Shown piece by piece: positions 56,550-64,000 of a stretch of DNA of 64,000 nt (position 1 is its first letter; every line of letters starts with the position of its first letter). The position numbers and the translations under genes are program-made. The notes below the pieces were generated by a model, which ran no database searches, had not been told where the DNA came from, and was given only the letters and a program-made list of their open reading frames with translations. This DNA comes from Candidatus Fimenecus excrementavium (GTDB lineage: Bacteria; Bacillota; Clostridia; Oscillospirales; Acutalibacteraceae), in assembly GCA_018712805.1 (NCBI GenBank), contig DVGI01000013.1, positions 1-64,000 on the forward strand, in the 5' to 3' direction.

Positions 56550-58106
56550 ATGAACAGAGAAGCAGCAAAATCCTATGACGTCGTTGTCATAGGCGCCGGC
56601 AACGGCGGACTGGCTGCGGCGATTCGCGTTTTGCAGGGCGGTTTTTCCTGCTTACTTTTGGAAAAGCACAACCTGCCGGGCGGTTTTGCCACCAGCTTTA
56701 AACGAGGCAGATTTGAATTTGAAGCGAGCCTGCACGAACTCAACGACTTTGGTTCGCCGCAGGAACCGGGCGAAATCCGCACACTGTTCCGCGACCTCGG
56801 CGTGGAGGACAAAATCGACTGGCTGCGCATTCCCGAAGCCTATCACCTGATTACGACCGACAAGAAATATGACTGCGAAATGCCGTTCGGCGTGGACGCT
56901 TTCATCAACAAAATGGAAGAATACTGCCCCGGCTCGAGAAAATCCGTTACGGAATTTTTCGAGCTTTGCAACGAAGTGCGCGCCGCGCAGGACTATTCTA
57001 ACAAAGTCAACGGGAACACGGATTCCGACTATATGAAATCCCACTTCCCGAACTTTATTAAAGCCGGCAGCTATTCTGTAAACGAAGTGCTCGACGCTTT
57101 GCACATGCCGAAAAAGGCGCAGGATATTCTCAACGCCTACTGGTGCTATCTCGGCGTAGACTGCGACCGCATGAGCTTTTTGCACTACGGTTCTATGGTC
57201 ATCCGCTACATTACGCGCGACGCATGGATGCCGAAAATGCGTTCGCACGAGATAAGCCTTGCGTTTGACGCGCGTATCCGCGAACTCGGCGGCGACATTT
57301 GGTATCAGTCGGAAGCTTCGGAAATTCGCACCGACGACCAGAACAACATTGTTGGCGTGGTGCTGACAGACGGCACGCTGATTAAAACCAACCATGTGAT
57401 TGCGGACTGCTCACCGCACACGGTATTCGGCAAAATGATGGACAAGAAATCCGTTTCGGAAAAAGTTGTCCGCGCCACCAACGCGCGTACCTTTGCCGGC
57501 CGCGGCTTCAGTTTGTTCTTAGGTCTTAACAAGACCGCCGAAGAGTTGGGGATTAAGAGCCACAACTATTTCATTTATGACACGGCGGACACCGTGAAAC
57601 AATATGAAATGATGAAAAAGCTGGAGACCAACCACGTGCAGGCGACCGTTTGCTTAAATAACGCCTTCCCCGGCTGCTCGCCGGAGGGCACCTGCATGAT
57701 GTATTTCACCACCCTTATTATGTCGGACGACTGGGGCAATGTGACGGAAACCGATTACTTTAAAGCAAAAGACCGCATTGCCGACGACATGATTCGCGTA
57801 TTCGAGCGCGAAACCGGCTGCCAGATTCGCGACGCGATTGAAGAAATCAGCGTTGCCTCCCCCACCACCTATGCGCGTTACTGCGGTCACCCGCAGGGCG
57901 TCATTTACGGCTATGAGGCGGCCGATTGGGACAGCCTGATGCCCAGAATGATGATGCTCAAAGAAGACGCGGAGCTCTTCCCGGGGCTTCGGTTTGCCGG
58001 CGGTTACGCAATGCGCGCCAGCGGCTATTCGAGCGCTTATGTTTCGGGCGACCTGTCCGGCAGACAGACCGTCGGTGATTTGAAAAAGGAGGCTGAGGCA
58101 AAATGA
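56550..58106 (+). CDS. FAD-dependent oxidoreductase, phytoene-desaturase-like
   Basis: The ATG at 56550 has AGGAGG upstream. The 518-residue protein has an N-terminal dinucleotide fold VIGAGNGGLAAAIR (about 11-24), then LLLEKHNLPGGFATSF, and a C-terminal GLRFAGGYAMRASGYSSAYVSG FAD segment. This is the CrtI/carotene desaturase and retinol saturase-like group. No carotenoid genes are near, so the substrate is likely a different unsaturated lipid or isoprenoid. It overlaps the reductase gene by ATGA, so the two probably work together. Confidence 0.82.
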   Translation: MNREAAKSYDVVVIGAGNGGLAAAIRVLQGGFSCLLLEKHNLPGGFATSFKRGRFEFEASLHELNDFGSPQEPGEIRTLFRDLGVEDKIDWLRIPEAYHLITTDKKYDCEMPFGVDAFINKMEEYCPGSRKSVTEFFELCNEVRAAQDYSNKVNGNTDSDYMKSHFPNFIKAGSYSVNEVLDALHMPKKAQDILNAYWCYLGVDCDRMSFLHYGSMVIRYITRDAWMPKMRSHEISLAFDARIRELGGDIWYQSEASEIRTDDQNNIVGVVLTDGTLIKTNHVIADCSPHTVFGKMMDKKSVSEKVVRATNARTFAGRGFSLFLGLNKTAEELGIKSHNYFIYDTADTVKQYEMMKKLETNHVQATVCLNNAFPGCSPEGTCMMYFTTLIMSDDWGNVTETDYFKAKDRIADDMIRVFERETGCQIRDAIEEISVASPTTYARYCGHPQGVIYGYEAADWDSLMPRMMMLKEDAELFPGLRFAGGYAMRASGYSSAYVSGDLSGRQTVGDLKKEAEAK

Positions 58107-59263
58107 AATTCAAAAAACAGATTTTCGGCTTCATGGATATGCTTCGGTTCACAAAGCTTGTTCCGAACCGCCGCGAGGCGCTTGCCAACGGCGCAGACAT
58201 TACTTTACCCAAAGAATACCGCACCAACCGGCTTGCAGAACGTCTGCACCCCGGCTACATGCAGGTAGAACTTACAGAAGTGCGTGAACTCACCCCCAAC
58301 ATGCACGCACTCACGTTCCGCCGCACAGACGCAGACGCGTTTCCGTTTTTCCGCGCGGGGCAATATGTTTCCCTGCAAGGGAAAGTCGGCGACAGCCTTG
58401 TCAGCCGCCCGTACTCCATTGCTTCGAGCCCCAGAGAAGCGCTCGAAAACAAGCTGACCCTCGGCATTGAAGACGCCGGATTCTTCTCAAAGTTTTTGTG
58501 CCACGAAGCAAAGCCCGGCGACACCTTTGTGATGGCTGAACCGACCGGGGAATTTCACTATGAAACTCTGCGCGACAAAAAGCAGATTGTCTGCATTGCC
58601 GGCGGCAGCGGCATCACGCCGTGCCTTTCGATGGCGAAAAGCCGGTTTGAAGGCGACGAAGACTATGAGATGACTCTGTTCTACGGCGTTCGCGACCGGG
58701 CACACATTGCGTTCCGTGAGGAACTGGAAGCGCTTGCCGCTAAAGGGCTTAAAATCGTTTATGTGCTCAGCGACGAAGAAGCGGAAGGCTATGAACACGG
58801 CTTTGTTTCCGCCGCGCTGTTGGAAAAATATGTCGATGTGCATAATGTTTCTTTCTTCCTTTGCGGTCCGCAGGCGATGTATAAATTCGTGCTCGGCGAG
58901 CTTTCGAAATACAACCTGCCGATTAAGGCGGTTCGCAAGGACGCAACCTGCTGCGGCGACCTTGCCATTGACAACCCCAAAACCTATACCCTCACTGTGC
59001 ATATGCGCGACCAAGTTTTCACCATTCCGGCAAAAGAGAATGAGACGCTGCTCGTCGCCATGGAGCGTGCAGGTTTGAACGCACCGAACAAGTGCCGTGC
59101 GGGCGGCTGCGGCTATTGCCACAGCAAGTGGTTGAACGGCGAATTTAAAATTGCGGACGGGCGTGACGGCCGCAGAGAAGCCGACCGCAAATTCGGTTTC
59201 ATTCACCCGTGCGTGACCTATCCGTTAAGCGATTTGGAAATTGACGTTCCGGTTGCCTATTAA
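58103..59263 (+). CDS. Flavodoxin/ferredoxin reductase-type protein with C-terminal 2Fe-2S domain
   Basis: The 386-residue protein has an FAD-binding barrel (RPYSIASSP), an NAD(P) fold (GGSGITPCLSM, LCGPQAMY) and a plant-type 2Fe-2S domain with CRAGGCGYC and a later Cys. The layout resembles phenol/benzoate dioxygenase reductases. It would pass electrons from NAD(P)H through FAD and the cluster to a partner, most likely the preceding flavoenzyme. The N-terminal 45 residues are an extension of unknown role. Confidence 0.88.
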   Translation: MKFKKQIFGFMDMLRFTKLVPNRREALANGADITLPKEYRTNRLAERLHPGYMQVELTEVRELTPNMHALTFRRTDADAFPFFRAGQYVSLQGKVGDSLVSRPYSIASSPREALENKLTLGIEDAGFFSKFLCHEAKPGDTFVMAEPTGEFHYETLRDKKQIVCIAGGSGITPCLSMAKSRFEGDEDYEMTLFYGVRDRAHIAFREELEALAAKGLKIVYVLSDEEAEGYEHGFVSAALLEKYVDVHNVSFFLCGPQAMYKFVLGELSKYNLPIKAVRKDATCCGDLAIDNPKTYTLTVHMRDQVFTIPAKENETLLVAMERAGLNAPNKCRAGGCGYCHSKWLNGEFKIADGRDGRREADRKFGFIHPCVTYPLSDLEIDVPVAY

Positions 59264-59276
59264 GCTTTAAAAATTT

Positions 59277-59316
59277 AAAACGGCTGTTTTCCCTTTCGGG
59301 AAAGCGGCCGTTTTGT
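59277..59316. terminator. Bidirectional terminator
   Basis: AAAACGGCTGTTTTCCC/GGGAAAGCGGCCGTTTT (with mismatches) around TTTC, between convergent genes. Confidence 0.8.
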
Positions 59317-59343
59317 TTTATTTAGATATCTCGTTTCGGCGGT

Positions 59344-60009
59344 TCACCGTTCGGTTTGCTCGCGTTTTTTCTCGCGAAAGGTTTTGCCGTAATATTTTAA
59401 CAAAAGCCGTTCGGTTTGGCGCGTGCAAAGCCCGATTTTTTCGGAAAGCGCTTTTAGTGTCAAATCTTTTTCATATAAAAATGCATTTTCAATTAACAAA
59501 AAGCGTTTGTCGTTAATCGTTGCGGGTTCCGCGCGTTCCGTGAAATCCTCCGGCAGAAAACAGCGTGTGATTTTTGTGAGCAGTTGCATAAGTCCCCCGG
59601 CAACCGCGCTTTTGTAATCGGGCTGTTTTTCGCGGTATTCTTGTAAAATTTCTTTCGCAAGCGTGGCGTCAAAATTTTCTGAGAACCAAAAGCCGGTGTT
59701 TAAAAACAGCGACGCAAAGGCATTTTTCGCCGGCGCGTCATTTTTTTGAAGATAAATAAAAATGTCCTGCACCGGGTCTTGCGGGTCGGTCGTTTGGGCG
59801 TGGTGGACATGGGGGCCTGTAATAAAAAAATCGCCGGCTTTTAAAGCGTAAGTGCCGGTATCGGTTTCAAGCGTCCCCCGCCCGCCTAAGATAAAATGCA
59901 ATTCATAGCTGTTTTTAGAGTGGGCGTGCCGGCCGATATTATAAAGCAGCGTGCCGCCGCCCACCTCCGCCACGGAAAAACGGGTTTGGTTCCAAACAAA
60001 ATCAAGCAT
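59344..60009 (-). CDS. AraC-type regulator, short form lacking the second helix-turn-helix
   Basis: From the ATG at 60009 (GGTG upstream) the product is 221 residues. Residues 1-110 form a cupin-like sensor (HAHSKNSYELHFILGG). About residues 170-215 hold a single HTH (LKALSEKIGLCTRQTERLL), then KYYGKTFREKKREQ. The protein stops where the linker to the second HTH of normal AraC proteins should begin; about 50 residues are missing. The downstream sequence shows no continuation. It diverges from the GH95-type gene and probably regulates it. Confidence 0.8.
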   Translation of the reverse strand: MLDFVWNQTRFSVAEVGGGTLLYNIGRHAHSKNSYELHFILGGRGTLETDTGTYALKAGDFFITGPHVHHAQTTDPQDPVQDIFIYLQKNDAPAKNAFASLFLNTGFWFSENFDATLAKEILQEYREKQPDYKSAVAGGLMQLLTKITRCFLPEDFTERAEPATINDKRFLLIENAFLYEKDLTLKALSEKIGLCTRQTERLLLKYYGKTFREKKREQTER

Positions 60010-60034
60010 TGTATCACCACAAGAAGCATACCAC

Positions 60035-60071
60035 AAAATACGACATATAGTCAACAAGAATGTCGCATTTT
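60035..60071. promoter_or_regulatory. Inverted repeat between the AraC-type and GH95 genes
   Basis: AAAATACGACAT (60035-60046) and ATGTCGCATTTT (60060-60071) match at 11 of 12 positions. The right arm covers the -35 position of a TACAAT -10 box at 60089-60094, which has no good -35 of its own. Confidence 0.6.
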
Positions 60072-60122
60072 AAAGCTTTGAAGTGTGCTACAATAAAGCT
60101 AACCTTAGAAAGGGGTGGTTTC

Positions 60123-62798
60123 ATGCAAAAGTTTAAAAAGCTGATTTGCGCCGCGCTTGCCGGCTGTCTGCTTGTGCCGCTGGCTTCCTGCGGCACCGAA
60201 AAAGCCGACGTCAGCGACATTTTTGACAGCAACGAAAAAATTTCCTATTGCACGACTTATAGCGAGCTCTCAGAGACCAAGACCAACAAGACAAAGACTT
60301 GGCGGCAGGGCATGATTTCGGGCAACGGGCAGCAAGGGGTGATTACCAGCGGTTCGCCTTACAGCGACACACTGATTTATCAAAATATGCACTTTATTTT
60401 GCCGAACCAGAACGCCCGCACCTGCCCCGACACATCCGATGAACTCGAAACGGTCAAGCAGAGCATTGTAGAGGGCAAAGACATTGTAGACGACGCAAGC
60501 TATGATGACGTTTACAGCTTCCACCCGGGCGGCGCGCTTCGCATTAAACAGGAAAAGCAGCGTGAATCCGATTATGTGCGTTACACGGATTACGAAACCG
60601 CTGAAGTCGGCGTGCGCTATACCGACAAAAACGGCACCTGGACGCGCGCAACCTTTACTTCCCAGGCGGACGGTGTGACCATTACCAAAATCGGTTCTTC
60701 TTCGACCGGCAGCAAGGTAAATGTAACTTTGTCGTATGACGACATTTCTACATTTGCGAACTACGGCGACGGCAAAGAAGTCGATTTGCAGTATAAAAAG
60801 CTTGCAAACGGTGACCAAAACACCTTAGCGTTCATCGCACACTACCCCGATTATGAAAACAGCGAACTGCGTTACGGCGGTTACGCGACGCTGACCTATG
60901 TTGTCTGTGAAAACGGCTTAAAACAGGTTATCGAAGACGAAGAAATACCCGAAGACGAGCAATTTGTCGGTACAACAGACCCGCAAATTTATATCACGGG
61001 TGCAGACAACGTATATTTGATTACGGTTTCCGACCGCACGTATGACATGGGCGCTTACAGCGATTTTGCCGCGCAGACGAATTATAAGCTGATTGACACG
61101 CTCACAGAAAAGGCAAAATCGGTTTATGAGAAATACGCCTCGGACGGGAAATTTAGCTATGATGCGGCGAAAGAAGCGCACCTCAAAATTTATCAGCCGC
61201 TGTTTGATGCGGTGACGCTCACACTCGGCAACGGCACAACGGACGAAAGCAACGAAGCCGTTATCAGTGGGCAGCGCCGCAAGAAAGAAATTAAAAGCGA
61301 CCTTGCGCAGCGTGCCTATTATGCGGGCCGTTACGCGGCGCTTTGCAGTTCCGGCTATTCCACAAGCCGCCTTTACGGCATGTGGATCGGCGAATGGAAC
61401 GCGGGCTGGGGCAGCAAATACACCATGGACGCGAACGTAAACCTGCAAACCTCGGCGCTCAACACCGAAAATATCAGCATTGCGCCCGTCGGCTATGCCT
61501 GCTTTATTTTGCGGCAGGTGCCGGATTGGGAAGAGAACGCATTGGCAACGCACGGTTACACAGACGCGATTCAAGCGCCGGTCAACACTGACGGCGACAA
61601 AGCGGTCATTACCGAAACCTGTTACCCCTATCCGTTCCGCTATTGGAATGCGGGCACAAGCTGGATGCTTCTGCCGCTTTACGAAACCTTACAGACATAC
61701 GGCGACATTCAAATTCCGATTAACGGCGAATATGACCTTGACAAGCTGAAATCGGTTTTGTCGCTTACTGAAGAAGATTTGACCGACGCGGATATTGCCG
61801 CTTTGAAGGCGCGCGGATATTTGAAACTCGAAGAGGACATTCTCCTCCCCCTACTTACGAAATCCGCGAACTACTGGCGGCAGATGCTCACGCCCGAATA
61901 TTACACGGACGCGTCCGGCGGGATTCATTACACCCCCGGCAAACAGGCGCTCGCGGACGGCGAATCCTATTGCATTTTGCCGAGCTACTCGCCCGAAAAC
62001 AACCCGGCAAACTACCCGAGCCCGTCGGTTGCGAACACCGCGATTGACATTGCCGCTTGCAGAAGCAACCTTGAAATGCTCATAGAAGTACAGAAAGCGG
62101 TTTTGCCGAATTCGGACACCTCCGAGTGGGAAGAAATGCTTGAAAATCTTCCGCCGTATCTTTACGACGAAACCGGCGCGCTCAAGGAATTTGCCTGTAC
62201 CGCATTTGAAGAAAACAACGAACACCGGCATTTAAGCCACCTGTACTGCGCTTGGCCGCTTACCGAGACGCAGGATAACCCGGAACTGGTGAAAGCCTGT
62301 GAACAGGCAATCGCCAACCGCGAAAGCGAAAACGAAGCGAGCCACGCGCTTGTGCACCGTTCGCTGATTGCCGCGCGGCTTAAAGACCATGACAGCCTCA
62401 CCGACGCGCTTCTTAACTTGATGAACCACAAGATTTATTACAATTCACTGATGACCAACCACGACTATGACCGCGGCAGCTGTTACTGCACAGACTTTGC
62501 GATTGGTTACACCGGCATCATCAACGAAAGCCTTGTGTATTCCGCGCCCGGCGAAATTGAAATTTTGCCCGCGCTTCCGACCAGCGGCTTTGAAAGCGGG
62601 TCGATGAAAGGCCTTCGCGCACGCTCCCAGGCGCTCGTGCAAGACCTCACTTGGGATACGCAGGCGAAAACCGCTTCGGTGACCATTCAGTCTGACATTG
62701 CGCAGACGATTGAAGTCTCGTGCGGGCTCGGCGGCGAAGCAAAGAGCGTGACCTTACAGCCCGGCGAAACGACGACCGTGGAATTTGCGCTCAGCTAA
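60123..62798 (+). CDS. GH95-type glycoside hydrolase, lipoprotein (alpha-L-fucosidase-like)
   Basis: The ATG at 60123 has GAAAGGGG upstream and opens a lipoprotein signal with lipobox LASC (Cys23). The 891-residue protein has the GH95 N-terminal domain (WRQGMISGNGQQGVI, about 60) and an (alpha/alpha)6 barrel with LYGMWIGEWNAGWGSKYTMD (about 413) and HRHLSHLYCAWPL. A C-terminal beta domain ends it. GH95 enzymes release alpha-L-fucose or L-galactose from glycans; the lipid anchor puts it on the cell surface. The divergent AraC-type gene is its likely regulator. Confidence 0.88.
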   Translation: MQKFKKLICAALAGCLLVPLASCGTEKADVSDIFDSNEKISYCTTYSELSETKTNKTKTWRQGMISGNGQQGVITSGSPYSDTLIYQNMHFILPNQNARTCPDTSDELETVKQSIVEGKDIVDDASYDDVYSFHPGGALRIKQEKQRESDYVRYTDYETAEVGVRYTDKNGTWTRATFTSQADGVTITKIGSSSTGSKVNVTLSYDDISTFANYGDGKEVDLQYKKLANGDQNTLAFIAHYPDYENSELRYGGYATLTYVVCENGLKQVIEDEEIPEDEQFVGTTDPQIYITGADNVYLITVSDRTYDMGAYSDFAAQTNYKLIDTLTEKAKSVYEKYASDGKFSYDAAKEAHLKIYQPLFDAVTLTLGNGTTDESNEAVISGQRRKKEIKSDLAQRAYYAGRYAALCSSGYSTSRLYGMWIGEWNAGWGSKYTMDANVNLQTSALNTENISIAPVGYACFILRQVPDWEENALATHGYTDAIQAPVNTDGDKAVITETCYPYPFRYWNAGTSWMLLPLYETLQTYGDIQIPINGEYDLDKLKSVLSLTEEDLTDADIAALKARGYLKLEEDILLPLLTKSANYWRQMLTPEYYTDASGGIHYTPGKQALADGESYCILPSYSPENNPANYPSPSVANTAIDIAACRSNLEMLIEVQKAVLPNSDTSEWEEMLENLPPYLYDETGALKEFACTAFEENNEHRHLSHLYCAWPLTETQDNPELVKACEQAIANRESENEASHALVHRSLIAARLKDHDSLTDALLNLMNHKIYYNSLMTNHDYDRGSCYCTDFAIGYTGIINESLVYSAPGEIEILPALPTSGFESGSMKGLRARSQALVQDLTWDTQAKTASVTIQSDIAQTIEVSCGLGGEAKSVTLQPGETTTVEFALS

Positions 62799-62817
62799 GT
62801 GAAAAACAACCCAAACA

Positions 62818-62848
62818 AAAACAGGACTGTGTAAGCAGTCCTGTTTTT
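62818..62848. terminator. Bidirectional terminator
   Basis: AAACAGGACTG/CAGTCCTGTTT with T-runs, between convergent genes. Confidence 0.85.
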
Positions 62849-62853
62849 TTTGC

Positions 62854-64000
62854 TTATTCGCTGTCGTCAAAAGCTTTTTCTGTTATTTCGTTGAGTGTCA
62901 ATAGTTTTTTATAAGTTAGATCTATAAGAAACGCGCCGAGCGGTGCGGTAATCAAAATGGCGAGCACGGCGACGGTGAGGACGATATTCCCGCAAGAAAG
63001 CCCCATAGAAAGCGGGACAGAACCGATTGCCGCCTGCACAGTCGCTTTCGGCATATAGGCAAGCACGCAAAACAGGCGTTCTTTGAAAAGGAGCTTTGTT
63101 TTGAAAAGGCAAACCCACACGCCGGCCATACGGAACAACAGCACGCCGAAAATGAGAATGACCGCGGGAAGTCCGGCGGCATAAGCGTAATGTAAATCGA
63201 CCGTTGCGCCCACGAGCACGAACAGCAAAAGTTCCGCCGCGACCCAAAGCTTGGAAAATTTCAAAGACAGGCGGCGCGCAACGATATCACGTTTTCTTTG
63301 GAGCGCGATACCGAGGCTCATTACCGCGATAAGGCCGGAGATTGGCACAAACCCCTCCAAAGCGTCTTCCAGCGCAACAAGCAGGAAAGAAAAGCTTAAC
63401 AGCAAAAGCACTTTAACGGAATCACGCACATGCACTTTTTGAAAGAAAAAGGCAAGCGCGAGCCCTAAAGCCGCGCCCAAAAGGACGCCTAATAAAATAG
63501 AAATTGGAATTTCCGCAAAACGCCACGGTGAAAAGCTTTCGCCTTTTGCAAGCCCTGTAAACGAGGAAAACAAAACAATCACAAACACGTCGTCCACGGA
63601 AGCGCCGGCAAGAATGAGCTGCGGAATGCTTTTCTTAGTGCCGTAGCCTTCTTCCATAAGCCGCAGCATTTTCGGCACAATCACCGCCGGGGAAACTGCG
63701 CCGACGACTGCGCCCATAATGGCGGCATCTAAATAGGAAATGTGCAAAAGCGGCGGGGCGAGCACGAGCATACCGAGGATTTCAAAGCACGCCGGCAAAA
63801 AGCACATAAGAATTGCCGGGCGACCGACCTTTTTTAAGTCGCTGATATTAAGATTCAACCCTGCGCGCGTCAAAATGATAATCAGCGCAATCTGCCGCAA
63901 ATCGGCGGAAATGGAAAGTAAAGAATCGTCTAACCAATTGAGCGCATAAGGACCGAGCACAATGCCGACAATCAGCATTCCCAAAAGCGGCGGCAGACGC
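62854..64000 (-). CDS. Cation:proton antiporter (CPA family), 5' end beyond the window
   Basis: The frame is open to the right edge, and the residues RLPPLLGMLIVGIVLGP at the edge match the first helices of KefB/NhaP-like antiporters, so the true start lies outside. About 380 residues are seen, with ten or more hydrophobic helices and no RCK/TrkA regulatory domain. It should exchange Na+ or K+ for H+ across the membrane. Ion specificity cannot be told. Confidence 0.88.
   Translation of the reverse strand, partial: RLPPLLGMLIVGIVLGPYALNWLDDSLLSISADLRQIALIIILTRAGLNLNISDLKKVGRPAILMCFLPACFEILGMLVLAPPLLHISYLDAAIMGAVVGAVSPAVIVPKMLRLMEEGYGTKKSIPQLILAGASVDDVFVIVLFSSFTGLAKGESFSPWRFAEIPISILLGVLLGAALGLALAFFFQKVHVRDSVKVLLLLSFSFLLVALEDALEGFVPISGLIAVMSLGIALQRKRDIVARRLSLKFSKLWVAAELLLFVLVGATVDLHYAYAAGLPAVILIFGVLLFRMAGVWVCLFKTKLLFKERLFCVLAYMPKATVQAAIGSVPLSMGLSCGNIVLTVAVLAILITAPLGAFLIDLTYKKLLTLNEITEKAFDDSE

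Overview
The window looks like chromosome of an anaerobic, fermentative Gram-positive bacterium of the class Clostridia, probably Oscillospirales-like. This is inferred from gene content: pyruvate:ferredoxin oxidoreductase, a butyrate/4-hydroxybutyrate-type CoA-transferase, an EcfT-EcfA-EcfA' module, a ClpE-like zinc-finger Clp ATPase, DUF896 and DUF512 proteins, and strong GGAGG-type ribosome binding sites. Most of it is ordinary housekeeping sequence, densely packed and mostly on the minus strand.

Left accessory region (1-5400). Bases 1-895 are the end of a mobile element: an arsC 3' end, a small cysteine-rich KTR protein and the C-terminal part of a MobA/MobL relaxase, abutting a zinc-ribbon gene. 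Next comes the most striking item, a complete-looking retron. A sigma-A promoter (1266-1294) would start transcription at the first base of a structured non-coding RNA (about 1301-1518) with a 16-bp a1/a2 duplex, msr hairpins, a candidate branching G and an msd hairpin. It is followed by a reverse transcriptase (1530-2597) with the retron-specific NAxxH and VTG motifs. No known retron effector is visible. The next gene, 4 nt downstream, is a hexapeptide O-acetyltransferase, and a CrtO-like membrane protein follows. Convergent to this operon is a solitary PD-(D/E)xK nuclease with a SAP-like segment and no methyltransferase partner.

5400-28100. A LysR regulator diverges from a split chromate transporter pair; an acyltransferase-3 membrane protein follows. 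A long minus-strand housekeeping run holds ruvCAB, glmM, an RlmI-like methyltransferase, ecfA1-ecfA2-ecfT, truA, a DUF5711 protein, cvpA-like, pgsA and a clpE-like gene. Upstream of it lie DUF512-der, rpmF with DUF177, a lipoprotein, a small P-loop protein and pgi.

28100-49400. This stretch has a D,D-carboxypeptidase, ligA, a CoA-transferase with a lipoyl-less E2-type acyltransferase, a type II topoisomerase pair, a DUF896 protein, a CCA-adding-type enzyme, a heterodimeric ABC exporter, PFOR (with a dyad inside its promoter) and a CNNM/CorC-type protein.

49400-64000. This is a sugar-use and accessory region: araB-araA-araD, a stand-alone piece of a GH2 glycosidase tail, a HAD phosphatase and tRNA-Leu(CAG). 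The tRNA gene is followed by two tandem 216/215-bp repeats that each regenerate the tRNA 3' end. Then come a TetR-controlled flavin oxidoreductase/reductase pair, a shortened AraC regulator divergent from a GH95-type lipoprotein glycosidase, and a cation:proton antiporter running off the right edge.
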